Source: Chloranthus sessilifolius
Lineage: Eukaryota > Streptophyta > Magnoliopsida > Chloranthales > Chloranthaceae
Length of the DNA: 64,000 bases
Direction of reading: 5' to 3'
Assembly (NCBI GenBank): GCA_021018995.1
Contig: CM037595.1
Span: 90,228,991 to 90,292,990, forward strand
Positions 22,290 through 33,280 of this stretch are shown piece by piece. Under the pieces are notes generated by a model, which saw only the letters and a program-made list of their open reading frames with translations, was not told the origin of the DNA and searched no databases. Made by a program: the position numbers and the translations under genes. Positions within the stretch are counted from its first letter, which is position 1. The number at the start of each line of letters is the position of its first letter.

Positions 22290-23514
22290 TTTCATGTCAA
22301 CTCATTAGAAGGATTGCTTCCAATTAGTTATGAGCTTAACTTGAAAAAGAATTGCTTTCAATTGCAAATATTTCATGGAGCAAGAAACCATAGATAGGTT
22401 ATAATGCCTAGTTGAAGAACGACCCATATAGTAGGACAGTCCTATGAAATATACTAAGACTCATTATATATATTAATTAGATAAATACTGAATGAAGCCT
22501 AAATATTGCATTCAGCCACCTAATCGATTAATACATAATTTATGTTCATTTAGCCCAGAACTTTTTTATGGCCCACCATATGCTTTATGCAGGTTGCCAT
22601 AGAGCCCATTACCTTTTTAAGCCAAAAAAAATTGAGCATATAGGTTCAAGGGAAATAGATAATTATATATTCCATAAGGGAAAACAGAACATGTTTCAAT
22701 TAGGGGCAGCAACTATTTGATTATTAAATTAATTGAAAATAATAAATTGCTATGATAGAAAGAGTCACGACAACAACAAACTCATGTTGATGAGACAATG
22801 TAAAAAATCACTGGACTCAGAAAGACAAATAACTTTGGAAGATAGAAGAAAATTACAAACAACAATGAATTAGCATAAAAATAAAAGAAAATACACTTTG
22901 TAATTTGGGAAAAAAATTAAACTACAATAAAATAATAAGATAATCTCAAGTAGCAAAATTTTGCATCTCTGATGTCTTAAAAGAAACCCAAAAATATACG
23001 TAATAGAATTTTCACAAGAGGATTTTGGATGAGATAGTTTTAGTATGAGTCCCCCTCCTACTCAAATGTTTTGAGTTAGATATAAGTTATTTTATTTTTC
23101 TTCCTATGACATGGTACCCCAACAATATTTAAATTTTAACTTTCAATGTATTCAGTGGCTTCATTTTTTCTAAAAATATTTCTACTTATTCTCAAATAGA
23201 CATCTTAGAATTTAATTTCTTTTGGTGTTTATATGACATAATAGTATCAATATCTGATTTAAGAGCTTTCAAGGCCCCAAAATAGTATTATTGCATTAGT
23301 CGGAGGTGTTCACATTGTTCAAATTCATAAGATAATTGAGATATAAATTACAAGAACAAGCTATGGGTGATAATATATTAGATGCATAAATATAAAAACG
23401 TCTGATGAAGGCCCTTCAATGATCCCTTCCTAGAGCACATGCAATATATAAAAACGGACACATATGTTTACATATATTGCATGAATACGTAGGTAATTTA
23501 TAAAGGGGAACCAT
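22290..23514. other. AT-rich spacer, no gene recognised
   Basis: The segment near 22775-22840 (GATGAGACAATGTAAAAAAT, GAAAGACAAATAACTTTGGA) resembles 13286-13335 just outside the second copia copy, hinting at a shared repeat. Nothing else can be supported. Confidence 0.5.
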
Positions 23515-23870
23515 TACTTGCACCCTACAAGTTGGCCCTTGCAAATACTTTAAAAGATAGACTTACAAGTTTGGTGACCTGTGCCATATAAAAATGCCAT
23601 CTACACTGTCTGATTTAACGATATTAAGTGCAAAAGAGGGGCACAAAATATGATCTTTATCATATGATTCAATGTAGTCAAAGGACATTATCTAATTCAA
23701 CAGTTGGCTGCAATAGATCATATGATAGAGATCGTGTTTTGTTCTAATATCTTCAAATCAGGGCCTAGATTGTGTTTTCACATGGCACATATCCTACATA
23801 CAAAGTCTTTCTTTAAAAGAATGTATAAAGGCCAACTTCTCCGGTGCACCTAATCCCCTTATATAAAAAG
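23515..23870. mobile_element. foldback MITE, divergent subfamily
   Basis: Left arm (ACCATTACTTGCACCCTACA, GTTGGCCCTTGCAAATACTT) and right arm (AAGAATGTATAAAGGCCAAC, TCTCCGGTGCACCTAAT) are inverted; the centre contains ATGATCTTTATCATATGATT and its inverse ATCATATGATAGAGATCGTG. Termini approximate. Confidence 0.5.
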
Positions 23871-23999
23871 GTCCACTCATAAACCAACCATCTATTAATT
23901 GGGTATGGTGCCATTAACTGAGACAAAAATTACCAATCAATCCAAAATACAAGTCATGTAATGTAAAGTACCAGGCTGATGCCTTTAGTTGTTTGCAGT

Positions 24000-24320
24000 A
24001 TTGACCCATAAGAATTACCATCAAAGCCTCAATATCATCTCATCTCCAAGTACAGTCAAGTGCTGGATTGAATCCAACTCGCTTATTGCAATACACTGTA
24101 TCCCAATGGCCCCTCCGACTCCTTGGAAAGCGCACCATTTAACCAAAGCCATCTTCATTTTAAGCAAGAAATTTTGGAGTTTCACGTCTTGCATTGTTGG
24201 AGGAAAAGCAATTCATGTTCGGACATTCTTGCTAAGGTTGGCCTTCATACCCCTCATAGCAATGTCATTTCTGCCACCAACATCAGCGGTGACCTGCACA
24301 TAGTCATGAAGAATGACAAA
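24000..24320 (+). pseudogene. RNase H-like domain relic (LINE or RVT_3 type)
   Basis: Two overlapping plus-strand frames share the parts of a plant RNase H-like domain. One reads KCWIESNSLIAIHCIPM then APPTPWKAHHLTKAIFILSK, like the ESDS..AI strand region. The other, after a frameshift near 24180, reads ILEFHVLHCWRKSNSCSDIL and then AKVGLHTPHS, like the conserved H..RE.N..AD.LA.LG end. The aspartate and glutamate positions are altered (WRKSN, CSDI). No reverse transcriptase is found next to it, so it is either the 3' end of a truncated LINE or a captured domain. Confidence 0.55.
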
Positions 24321-24419
24321 TTGAGCAAGTTTTATAGGCTTCTGCTGTCACTTAGCAGCGACCCCTTCTGGATCTATCGGGCGAGAAAAGACAGACCAAT
24401 TTTAAATAATTAATTATGA

Positions 24420-25590
24420 TACATGACTGATTCAAGGCATACCAACCCACTTGTTCTTGTCAGTGTAGTGTGTTGGTATGATTATTAAATATAAAGGTCA
24501 GGTGGCCCTTGTAAGCACTCACTGACATCATGTTCATATTGTTGCCCCCTTCCGTTCCGTCATATACTTAAGAGTGCGTTTTAATTAAACTAAGCATAAG
24601 AGGCATCTATTTAGGACTGGGCGTGAGAGTGACAATTTTTTAAAGAGGCACAATATAGATTGGAACGGATAGGATCACTGATTGGGTACATGCAGGGTAG
24701 CCAAAATTTTGCATTATTTATTAAACCCAAATCAGTTCGATAAGATTAGACACCAAATTATGAGTTATAAACTTCTTTTTTTAAAGATCTAAGAACTGAA
24801 GTAAAAACTGATTCACATGCTAATTGGGATGCAAGACATTTACCTTACCAAACACTTGTTTCGAAGACATCCCCAACAATCTTAAATTCTTGAAGCTCCT
24901 TAAAATTCATCCATGGTTTGACCAAAACCTTTGCCTATAGAGCTTCTTTTTTCCTGCACCATCATAATCATGCAAAGCTGCCCAAAATAGCAAAATATTT
25001 AATAAATTATCTAAACAGCAGAAACAATGATACAAATTCTATTTATTGAAGAAGTCTGTTCACTGTGTAGGATTTAGTGATCGTTTGTTAGCTGCATAAA
25101 TTCATAAATATATGTAGCAACATTGATGGTACAATGAAGTAATTACTGTTATGTATTCGATGAATATGGAAACAAATGGGAGGGATGTTTTTTGTTTAAT
25201 TACTCGATAACTCAAATTAGAATCAAGTGAAGTATGTCGCGGGGACCTTTTTCGCTCCTTTGAAAATCATATTTAAAATTAATTAGAAAGGGAAATCTTC
25301 TTGTTGATTACCCAATGAAGCATATCAAGTCAGCAAGGGACAACTGTTTATGCTTTTGGACCATAAGAAACCTGCTTACAAATTTATCTTATTCAAGCTA
25401 TAATTTTATGAATACCTGAATTTTAAAACTCCTTCAAAACAATAAAATAAAATAAAAAAAATAGAGATTGAAGAAGTACAAACAAGGACATTTGTCAAAG
25501 ATTCTTGTGAAGAAGAATATGAGGAATAAAAAATAAAATAAAATAAAGAGTGCATGAATAAATAAATTGGGTGACGTGGAGTGGAAAATG
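24420..25590. other. spacer, no gene recognised
   Basis: AT-rich. The part from about 25440 to 25590 may be internal sequence of the adjoining TRIM-like LTR on the minus strand (GGCCATTTTCCACTCCACGT, CAATTTATTTATTCATGCAC). No coding signal. Confidence 0.5.
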
Positions 25591-25718
25591 GCCTGCTCTG
25601 ATACCATGATGAATTTGTGCATCCAACTCAAAACCAATTGGCAATGAGTGGAGTGGCCAGGATATATAAGGGGAGAGACAATGCTATAATTTACCCGATG
25701 TGGGACTAAACTTCAACA
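25591..25718 (-). mobile_element. TRIM-family LTR with primer-binding site
   Basis: On the minus strand the LTR starts TGTTGAAGTTTAGTCCCACA at 25718, ends TTCATCA at 25607, and is followed by a perfect TGGTATCAGAGCAGGC primer-binding site (25591-25606). The 112-bp LTR matches the one at 9387-9492 and is better preserved. I find no second LTR nearby, so this is the 5' end of a truncated element or a TRIM whose 3' LTR was lost. Confidence 0.8.
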
Positions 25719-26397
25719 TATTTCTTGCTGCGTAAATAAATAATACTATATAGCAAATGCACAATATCATAACCCTTAGGAGTAATTAACTTCTCCAATC
25801 TAAATTATTTCTAAACCACTCGATTCACATGCTAATACTACATAAAACTCAGTTCTTGCGTATAAATCTGCTAACCTCAAACAAGTACACTTTAAACTAA
25901 AAACAAAAAAATCATGTACCTCAGCTCCTGTTTAATTTAATCTTTCATTTAAGAAATAAATAAGTCGCTATAACTCCCATCTTCATGCTATCCATATACC
26001 AATCTTCAATCAATAAAAATAAACGGTTATTAAACAGATAAAATCCAATAATTTCACTTCTCAGAAATCAAATCTTGTACTAAAACAAGCTCCCACCTCA
26101 CTTCGCCCATCAAATCGCGAAAAAGGTAAACCAAATGCTTATTTTTAGCAAAACAAGTGCAAAAAATATCAATCACATACTGAAAACAAACAAAAGCACA
26201 AATCTTCGATCTTCCAAGGAAACTAAAAAAAAAAGTTAAAAATAAATAAAAATAAAAATTGATCGAACCTGTTTTAACGACGGGGCAACTTTTTTAACAT
26301 TTATGGCGACACTTTTTCAGCTTGCATTGATCAAAGCTGACGATGGCGATTCGGGTTAGTCGATCCGCCATTTTTTTTTTATATTTTTCTAAAATAT
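25719..26397. other. spacer, no gene recognised
   Basis: AT-rich sequence with no clear repeat boundary. GATGGCGATTCGGGTTAGTC near 26342 is locally GC-rich but not assignable. Confidence 0.5.
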
Positions 26398-26535
26398 TTT
26401 CTAAGATAAAGGGAACGACCACGCCTCAAAGGAGCAGAGGTATTGAGTTCGAATCTCGGCCCTGGTACGCGTGATGTGCGGCTGTTGCACGTGCCGAGGA
26501 ACTCCAACCTCATCATAAAAAAAATTAAAAGAAGG
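26398..26535 (+). mobile_element. candidate tRNA-derived SINE
   Basis: AGTTCGAATCTCGG at about 26446-26459 is a good pol III box B (GTTCGAATC core), preceded at the expected distance by GCCTCAAAGGAGCAGAGG, a weak box A region, and followed after a GC-rich body by an A-rich tail (ATAAAAAAAATTAAAAG). That layout fits a plant SINE. The box A match is poor and no target duplication was identified. Confidence 0.4.
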
Positions 26536-27295
26536 AAAGAAAGGGTAGCTAGAGAGGTTGAGGGCTTCGGCCCTTCGGCCGTTTCGGCATCACCGGCGAC
26601 TAGCGTCGGGTTAAGGTGGGCGAGCTGCTAGCGCCGATAGGACAGATAGGGCACTGGGGTTTCTAGAGAGAGAAAATAGGGACGGCTAGCTCCATATTTA
26701 GGGAGGGCGATGGTAGGGTTGTTTCCCTTAAAAGGGTTCCGCCACTGCCCCTCTCCTCCTCTCTCTCTCTCTCTATATTCATAAAATAGGAAGACGTATG
26801 GGTTTTGCACATATGGGTTTTGCTATCGTGCTCTTGGAAAAGAAATAAAGCTATCTTTTTCCTTCCACTTTTATATATATATGAGACATCAGTTAGGTGT
26901 CGGGCACGGTAAGCATGCCCTAATTGTCCACAAGGAGCTTCACGTGTGCAAAATACGTCCAACCCAAATATTTTCCCCAGAACTTTGTGTCATGGTTTTG
27001 TTAAATATTTCAAAGGATACCTTTATTTACAACTGAAGATTCATTCTTCTCAACTCAGTTTCACATGCTAAAATCATTGGAAATTGCTTTTCCTCCCAAC
27101 GTACTGCAGATAAATCTTAAGATCATAAGCCTACCAATAGACGGTTAGGCCCCAGAATGCCCGAGTAAAACACTAGCTAGCACCTAAGTTATTGCTATCT
27201 GAAAACTAGACTTCTCAGAGAAAACTAGATTAGGTACTTGAAGGAACGTAGGAAACCCTATTGAAAACAGGAAAAACCTACGCTATGAGGAAACC
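26536..27295. other. spacer with GA/CT microsatellite
   Basis: Locally GC-rich at 26560-26640 and a (CT)n at about 26754-26774. Minus-strand ORFs with RERERE runs come from this repeat. The segment approaching 27295 is probably the 3' untranslated region of the LINE that follows, on the minus strand. Confidence 0.5.
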
Positions 27296-27523
27296 GAAAT
27301 GTCTAGGAAAAAACCTCCGATAATAAAAAAAATGTTAGCTCCTGTCCAACCCAGTACAAAGCCCAATTACAAAAGATGAAGTAGGGATAGTCGATGCTAA
27401 ATATCAAAGCTTCTAAGGTTGAATAAGGAGGAGTCACCTATTCTTTCAGCTATAGCCCAATTGCAAACCGTAATAATACTATTACGAATAACTTTGTCTT
27501 CATTGAAGGTTGCATTGTTGCAC

Positions 27524-28531
27524 CTAATGTCGTTCCGAAGTAGCCAAATATTCTAACAAATTGAAATATGAAGATGATCCCACATCCATCTTTTCAATCT
27601 TTTGCATGGAAGAGTCTCCCAACCTAGAAGACGCCCAAGATGTTCTTATGGAAGCAAGTTGTAATTCCAAAAGCTTTGAAGCATCTTCCCCAAATAGGCC
27701 ACACTTTCTCACCAAAAAGAAGCAAATGGTCTATCTCTTCGTCACATAAATTGCAGAAGAAACATAATTGCAATAAATTCATGTCTCTCTTGTTAAGATT
27801 TGATATAGTGGCGAGTTTACCACACATTAAAGTCCAACGAAAGAAACATATTTTTGAAGGAATTCTATAACTTCAGATGAAAGCCCACTCAATCTTGGAA
27901 AGGTAATAAGAAATTGAGAACAAATCTGTCTTGACCGAAATATACTATTGCTGCTACTTTTCCAAAGTCTCCGATCTTCTTCCGAATTAAGTTTGAGATT
28001 ATTGAGAATCCCAGATAGTTCGTTAAACTCTGTAATCTCAGTGTCGGTGAGTCCGTGTTTAAAATTAATTTGCCATTGAGGAGGGTCCACCGAGCTAAAA
28101 ATATCTGAAACACGATATTTTTGATTGACGACGATGCTAAAAAGATTTGAGAATTTGTTTTGAAAATTGGTACCGCAGCTGTGCCAATTATCAGTCCATA
28201 ATCGAATCCTATCGCCCTTACCAATAGTAAAATGAATATTCTTGAGGTATTCATCTCTAGTTGATAAAATACCCTTCCACCACGAGTAAGAGTTGTTAGA
28301 ATTTACGTATCTAACTTCCCAGTCGTTGTCACTAACCTGATATTTGTGAATAATGATAGACTTCCACCAATGGTCCGATGATTCGCCGAGCCGCCACCAC
28401 CACTTCATTAAAAAGGCATGGTTCATCATAGCAATTGGCATTATTCCAAGCCAGCTGGCCCATTTAGGCTTAATAATCTTGTCCCATCCAATTAGGTGAA
28501 TTTTCTTCTTATCGTGAAGATCATTCCACAA
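27524..28531 (-). pseudogene. LINE ORF2 C-terminal region with zf-RVT-like domain
   Basis: The 234-codon frame at 27827-28531 contains DKIIKPKWASWLGIMPIAMM and NHAFLMKWWWRLGESSDHWW, the typical post-polymerase segment of plant LINEs (normally KP...GGLGI....NLALL.KW.WR). The last part (27624-27827) holds LCFFCNLCDEEIDHLLLFG, matching the C-x2-C...H zf-RVT pattern (usually C..C...E...HLF..C). A frameshift joins the two. Confidence 0.82.
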
Positions 28532-28699
28532 GTTCCTCTGGAGCCTTTCAATTCATTACAAACTTTGCTAGCACAGTTATACATTGAGATAAAGTAAGTA
28601 GGGATGACGCTAAGAACGGATTGGGTTAAAATCATACAACCTCATTTTGATAGCAAATTACTTTTCCATCCTGAAAGTCTACTATTAACTTTTGAAATG

Positions 28700-29691
28700 A
28701 TATGATCTCAATCGGATTGTTTAAGCTTACCTGTTCCTATCGGAATACCAAGGTACTTGAATGGGAGATTGACAATCACGAGATTTACACTAGTGGCCCA
28801 ACCCCTCAACACTTGATCCACAATGTTGATGCCATAAACATTGGATTTCTCGAAGTTCACCCATTGTCCTGACACAGATTCATAGACTTTGAGAAGATTA
28901 CAAGCATAAGAAATTTGTTGACGGTTGCCCTCACACATTATGAGTGAGTCATCCGCATATTGAAAGAGATTGATGTCAAAATTTCTTCGAGGATTGGTAA
29001 AACCAACAATCTTATGATCTTGATTTGCTCTCTAGAAAAGAAGGGCAAGTCTTTCGCTAGCAATGTTGAACAAATAAGGGGAAAGAGGGCATCCTTGCCT
29101 CAACCCTCTAGATGCTTCAAAGAATCTGCAAGCTTTGCCATTTATAATAACAGAGAAATGGGCGATAGAAAGGCACCCATGGATCCAGGATCCCCACCTT
29201 TTACCGAAACACATCTTTTTTAACATCCAAAGAAGGTAGTCCCAACTTACTCTATCATACGCTTTTTTCATATCAACCTTGATTAAAACCCCTTTATGTT
29301 TGGAGGAATGCTTTGAATGAATACTTTCTTGGGCAATGATGACAAGATCGAGAATTTGATTACCCGCAATAAAGGCGCCTTGAGATTTTGATATAACTGA
29401 CCCTATTGCTTTCTTTAACCTATGGGCTAAGATTTTTGCAATAAGTTTGTAAAAGCTTGAAACTAGAGAGATGGGTCTGAATTTTTTCATTTTAGTGGCA
29501 CCTATTTCTTTAGGTATGAGAATGATAAAAGTAGCATTTGTGGAATTGTGAATGAACCCGTCCCCCCAAAATTTATCGACCATTCTGATGACATCCGATT
29601 TAATTGATTCCCAATATTTGTGAAAAACCCCGAACGTGAAGCCATCAAAGCTCGGAGCAAGATTTGCTTTACATCCTTTTATAGCTGCCAA
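28700..29691 (-). pseudogene. LINE reverse transcriptase domain, frameshifted
   Basis: The frame 29032-29691 (219 codons) contains KKFRPISLVSSFYKLIAKIL, then SQGAFIAGNQILD, VDMKKAYDRVSWDYL and GLRQGCPLSPYLFNIASERL: motifs 1 to B of L1 reverse transcriptase. After a frameshift near 29000 the polymerase active site is intact as QYADDSLIMCEGN (about 28932-28975), followed by SGQWVNFEKSN and KYLGIPIGTG at 28740-28890. It would copy the element RNA at a nicked target; with the frame broken it should be inactive. Confidence 0.88.
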
Positions 29692-30268
29692 AATCTCATT
29701 TTCCTAAAACTTGGTTTCCAATTGATTTGCTTCCATGGTAGTGAGGATTTTAGGATGAATATTATAGAGCCGGGGTTTGCTTTGATCGGCTTCTTTGAAT
29801 AAATTTGCATAATAGTCAATGACAATAGAAGAGATAGAATCAAGATTGGAATAGGAAGTACCATATTTTTTTGTAGAAGTGACGGAGTTAAGTCTTCTCC
29901 GATTGTTGGCAATGGAATGGAAAAAAACTCGTATTGTGATCTCCCTCTTTAAGCTATCTAACACACGATTTTTGCCTCCATTCTTTCTCCTTGGTAAGTG
30001 CTAGGTTTTCAAAATCAGCTTTAGCTTGTTCTCTTTTAAGGATTTCGTCCCTGAAAAGAGCTCTTGCCACTTTAAGATTATCGAATTTATCAATATTGAA
30101 GAGGAGCTCGGTTTCAGTTTCATTGTTCTTGTCAACGACAGACTTATTCCAATCAATAATAAGCTTTTTGATAAATCGCAACTTGGCATCAATAGGGGTA
30201 TTGATTCCCAATGAATTAGCTTTGGACCACCATCTTTGAATGTTGTTGTTGAAATCCGTGTTATCAAG
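29692..30268 (-). pseudogene. LINE endonuclease-polymerase linker
   Basis: Several overlapping minus-strand frames (for example 29954-30211, LRFIKKLIIDWNKSVVDKNN) give the coiled-coil-like linker seen between endonuclease and polymerase. The following RVFFHSIANNRRRLNSVTS and ADQSKPRLYN parts belong to the segment leading into the polymerase. At least two frameshifts. Confidence 0.7.
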
Positions 30269-30967
30269 CTAATGGTTGAAAAAGCGGAATGGGACAGGTC
30301 CCCATTTAATACCTTTCAAGTTGAGAAGGACAGGAGTGTGATTGGAAGTGACTCTGGTAAAAGCTTTACATTCGGTCGTAGGAAATATATTATCAAACTT
30401 TGCATTAATGAGAAACCGATCTAGTTTGCAAAGGGTCGAGAGGCTTCTACCATTGGTCCAAGTAAACTCAACGCCTGACATCGGAACATCAAGAAGTTGT
30501 ACACTATTTATAAACTCAACAAAATTCCTCGTAGAATAGGAAGGTTTGGAGTTATTCGATCTTTCAGAAGGATGAGTTAGGGCATTGAAATCGCCGCAAA
30601 GCACCCAGCGGCCATTGTGTAAGATTTTCAACCTATATAAGTCTTCCCACAGTTCAATGTTCGAACGACGAGAACAAGAACCATAAGCAACTGATATTAA
30701 GAAATTTGAATTATTTCTTTTATCAAGCAACAAAGCAATAATATTGAATAAACCCAACCACTGATCTTGGCAATCGTAGATTGTGTCATCCCACATAAGA
30801 AGGATGCCTCCCTTGGTTCTATTAGACTTCTTGTACGTCCATTTCCAGTTGTCACTTGGGGCAATGCTCCGAATTTTTGTGATGTCCACCTGGGTCCATT
30901 TGGTCTCCTGAATAGCAACTAGGTTGGCCTTGGTATTGGTCAACACTGTTTTTTTACCGCAACACAC
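30269..30967 (-). pseudogene. LINE endonuclease domain (EEP family)
   Basis: A 233-codon open stretch with AIQETKWTQ (the catalytic glutamate), GGILLMWDD, VAYGSCSRRSNIELWEDLY, WVLCGDFNALTHPSERSN and a final SNHTPVLL. In active enzymes the last motif is SDH, so the aspartate paired with the catalytic histidine is changed to asparagine. The N-terminal strand and the first asparagine motif are missing, because the upstream DNA is replaced by another copy of the same endonuclease (30970-31212). The enzyme would nick target DNA to prime reverse transcription. Confidence 0.87.
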
Positions 30968-30969
30968 TT

Positions 30970-31212
30970 GTTATATAAGTCTTCCCACAGTTCAATGTTC
31001 GAACGTCGAGAACAAGAACCATAAGCAACTGATATTAAGAAATTTGAATTATTTCTTTTATCAAGCAACAAAGCAATAATATTAAATAGGCCCAATCATT
31101 GATCTTGGCAATCGTAGATTGTGTCATCCCACATAAGAAGGATGCCTCCCTTGGTTCGGTTAGACTTCTTGTACGTCCATTTCCAGTTGTCACTTGGGGC
31201 AATGCTCCGAAT
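30970..31212 (-). repeat. second copy of a LINE endonuclease segment
   Basis: About 243 bp matching 30634-30876 almost base for base (both contain TATATAAGTCTTCCCACAGT and TAGACTTCTTGTACGTCCAT), in the same orientation, differing at a handful of sites (for example GGTTCGGTTAGAC versus GGTTCTATTAGAC). It abuts the LINE on one side and chromovirus coding sequence on the other. Confidence 0.9.
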
Positions 31213-31352
31213 TCTTAGATCGAAAGGAGCAAATTCTATGTACTAAGCGGATTTCACTCGTACTCATAAGGTGGCAGCATCACACACCTGAAGAAGCTAC
31301 TTGGGAGAGCGAGGTAGACATTCACGGTAAATACCCACATATCTTTGTATAA
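31212..31352 (+). pseudogene. Ty3/gypsy chromovirus polyprotein C-terminus
   Basis: The plus-strand frame reads FLDRKEQILCTKRISLVLIR, WQHHTPEEATWESEVDIHGK and YPHIFV before a TAA at 31350-31352. This matches the chromodomain end of Tekay/Reina-type chromovirus integrases (LDRKEQ...K.WQHH..EEATWE.E.DM...YPHLF). Only this last 46 codons remain; the rest is lost at the junction with the LINE piece. A polypurine tract and LTR follow at the right spacing. Confidence 0.85.
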
Positions 31353-31384
31353 GGTAGGTAAATTTTGAGGACAAAATTTTCTTT

Positions 31385-31397
31385 AAGGAGGAGAGAA
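31385..31397 (+). other. polypurine tract of the chromovirus
   Basis: AAGGAGGAGAGAA, preceded by AATTTTGAGGACAAAATTTT, the usual chromovirus end (TTTCGAGGACGAAATTT in intact elements) in deaminated form. It primes plus-strand synthesis at the LTR boundary. Confidence 0.85.
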
Positions 31398-32831
31398 TAT
31401 AATGACTCTGATCGTTATATATCATTGACTATTTGACTTTCACGATCTCGATGTTGTTATTTATTATGGACCTATTAGATTTCACATATGAGAAATATTA
31501 CTATATTTTTTATAGTAAATCTAATATAATATTATTAATACATATATTAAATTATAATAAATTATTCAAAAAGACATGTGTTGGTGTAATGGAAGGTGCT
31601 CTTGATGTTGTTGGAGAGATTTAGAGATCAAACTTCATAAACTCAAATGTTGCTTTTACATTTACCTATTTAGAAACCTTTATACTATATTTAAGTAAAT
31701 GTGTCTAACACCTTATCTTAACTCAAAGAGGAGAAAAAAAAAGATAGTAAAAAAAAAAGTTGTGTAAGGTTGTGAAAAAAAAAAATTGTGCGCACAAATT
31801 GTAGGAGCTTTCCTACTTTCTCTCCCCTATATTACTAATAACCCCTCATTGGCATAATTTCTTTTATTTGCACCTGTTAAATTAGGCACAACCATCAAGG
31901 AGATACGATGAAGTCTAAGTGTGACTTTGTATGGATGATAATGATTCACACTACTCTCCCCAAATCTCTAAACTTCTTAGAAATCTTGCGCACAAAAATT
32001 CCACGTGACATACAAAATCATTCCTCATTTCACGTGGCACATAATCTCGAATTTCCAGTACCCCACGTGGCACACATCCTCCATCCTTCTCTTCACGTGG
32101 TACATAATTTTTCCTTCGAGCCTAAGCTTCCCACAACTACAATCGCCAAGCAAACCCTCCTCAATACAATTTGTTCTCCTAGTTTCTCTCTGTGACAATC
32201 GAAAATCCCTTAGCTCTCCATTCTTAACAGATTTCTAAAATCGTGTAAATATCCACAAAAATAGGTAATCTATCATCTTCTTTTTCTCTAAAATTTATTT
32301 CACGCACCCCTAATTTCTCTTCTTATCCTAAAATACCTCAAGATCTCAACCACCTTGCACTTTATTTTATATTTATACATTTTATTGACGAGATTAATCA
32401 CGGGTTCGGTGTGGATTATTGTTGTGCATAAATGAAGGAGATCGACCATCGATGTAAATTTCGGATCACTTGGTCAAACATTTTGAAATAGTTGGGACAA
32501 TCCATTGTGACATTAGGACCCGAGGCAGGGAAAATTAATTATTTATTCCTTAATTGATTCATTTGACTAATTTGTGGTGTATAAATAAGAAATTACTCTT
32601 TAATCCATCATGTCCTATCTTTAGCCCACTTATTTAACTAATCATGTGTGAATAAATTACTTATATTGATTCCTATTTCATATTTTATAAATTATTTAAA
32701 TAATTAATTAATTGTGTATTGGGACATATATGTAAATTCTTATTTATGATATTTTATTATGCCAATTATGCCCTTAGCAATGTGATTTCACACGTAAATT
32801 AGTGGTAGGTGTAGAAATTTTAACTCTAACC

Positions 32832-33280
32832 AGTTTGGGATTTTCCCTTACTTCATTCAATCGTATAAATTATTACATACTTCTAGTTGGCGAACCGCCA
32901 AAAAGGTAATCTAGATAGCACTGCCATGCTCCAAATATATTCTTACATTTAAGGCTAGATCATTCTCTAGTCATCTCAAAAATTGACCTCAAGACGCCCA
33001 CTTTAAAATCTACACAGTAAATTCCTGAACCTGATTTTTGTCTAAGTGTGCTGTGATTGGGTTTTCCCCTTACTTCATTCAACCATATAAATATTATAGA
33101 CCTCTCTTGGGTGAACCGCCAAAGAGGTAATGTAGATGGAAATGCCCTCTACCAAAGCTATTCTTACATATGAGGCTAGATCACTTTTTAGTCATCTCAA
33201 AAATTGACCCCAAGATGCCTACTTTAAAATCTGCACAGTGAATTCTTGAACCTGATTTTCGTCTAATTGTGTTGTGAATG
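32832..33280 (+). repeat. tandem duplication inside the chromovirus LTR, about 225-bp unit
   Basis: Two adjacent copies share GGGATTTTCCCTTACTTCAT (GGGTTTTCCCCTTACTTCAT in copy 2), GCGAACCGCCAAAAAGGTAA, AAGGCTAGATCATT, TAGTCATCTCAAAAATTGAC and TTGAACCTGATTTT. Copy 1 about 32832-33053, copy 2 about 33054-33280. Confidence 0.85.

Larger units (their letters stand above)
27300..30967 (-). mobile_element. L1-type LINE, ORF2 region, degenerate and 5' truncated
   Basis: Read on the minus strand: apurinic-type endonuclease (30967-30269), linker, reverse transcriptase (29691-28700), then the C-terminal region ending in a zf-RVT-like domain (28531-27524). This order and the FSN-free, YADD-type polymerase are those of plant L1 elements. 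ORF1 and the 5' end are missing. The 3' end is not sharply defined; the A/T-rich CATTTTTTTTATTATCGG on the minus strand near 27320-27335 lies in the 3' region. Frameshifts and stops separate the domains. Confidence 0.9.

Noticed and set aside
23989-24413. Intact host gene for the RNase H-like reading frames
   Set aside because: The domain has to be read in two frames, the acidic residues are changed, and nothing resembling the rest of a gene lies on either side.
27561-30539. Plus-strand ORFs across the LINE (for example 27561-27870, 28960-29223, 29991-30239)
   Set aside because: All are antisense to recognisable LINE ORF2 frames.
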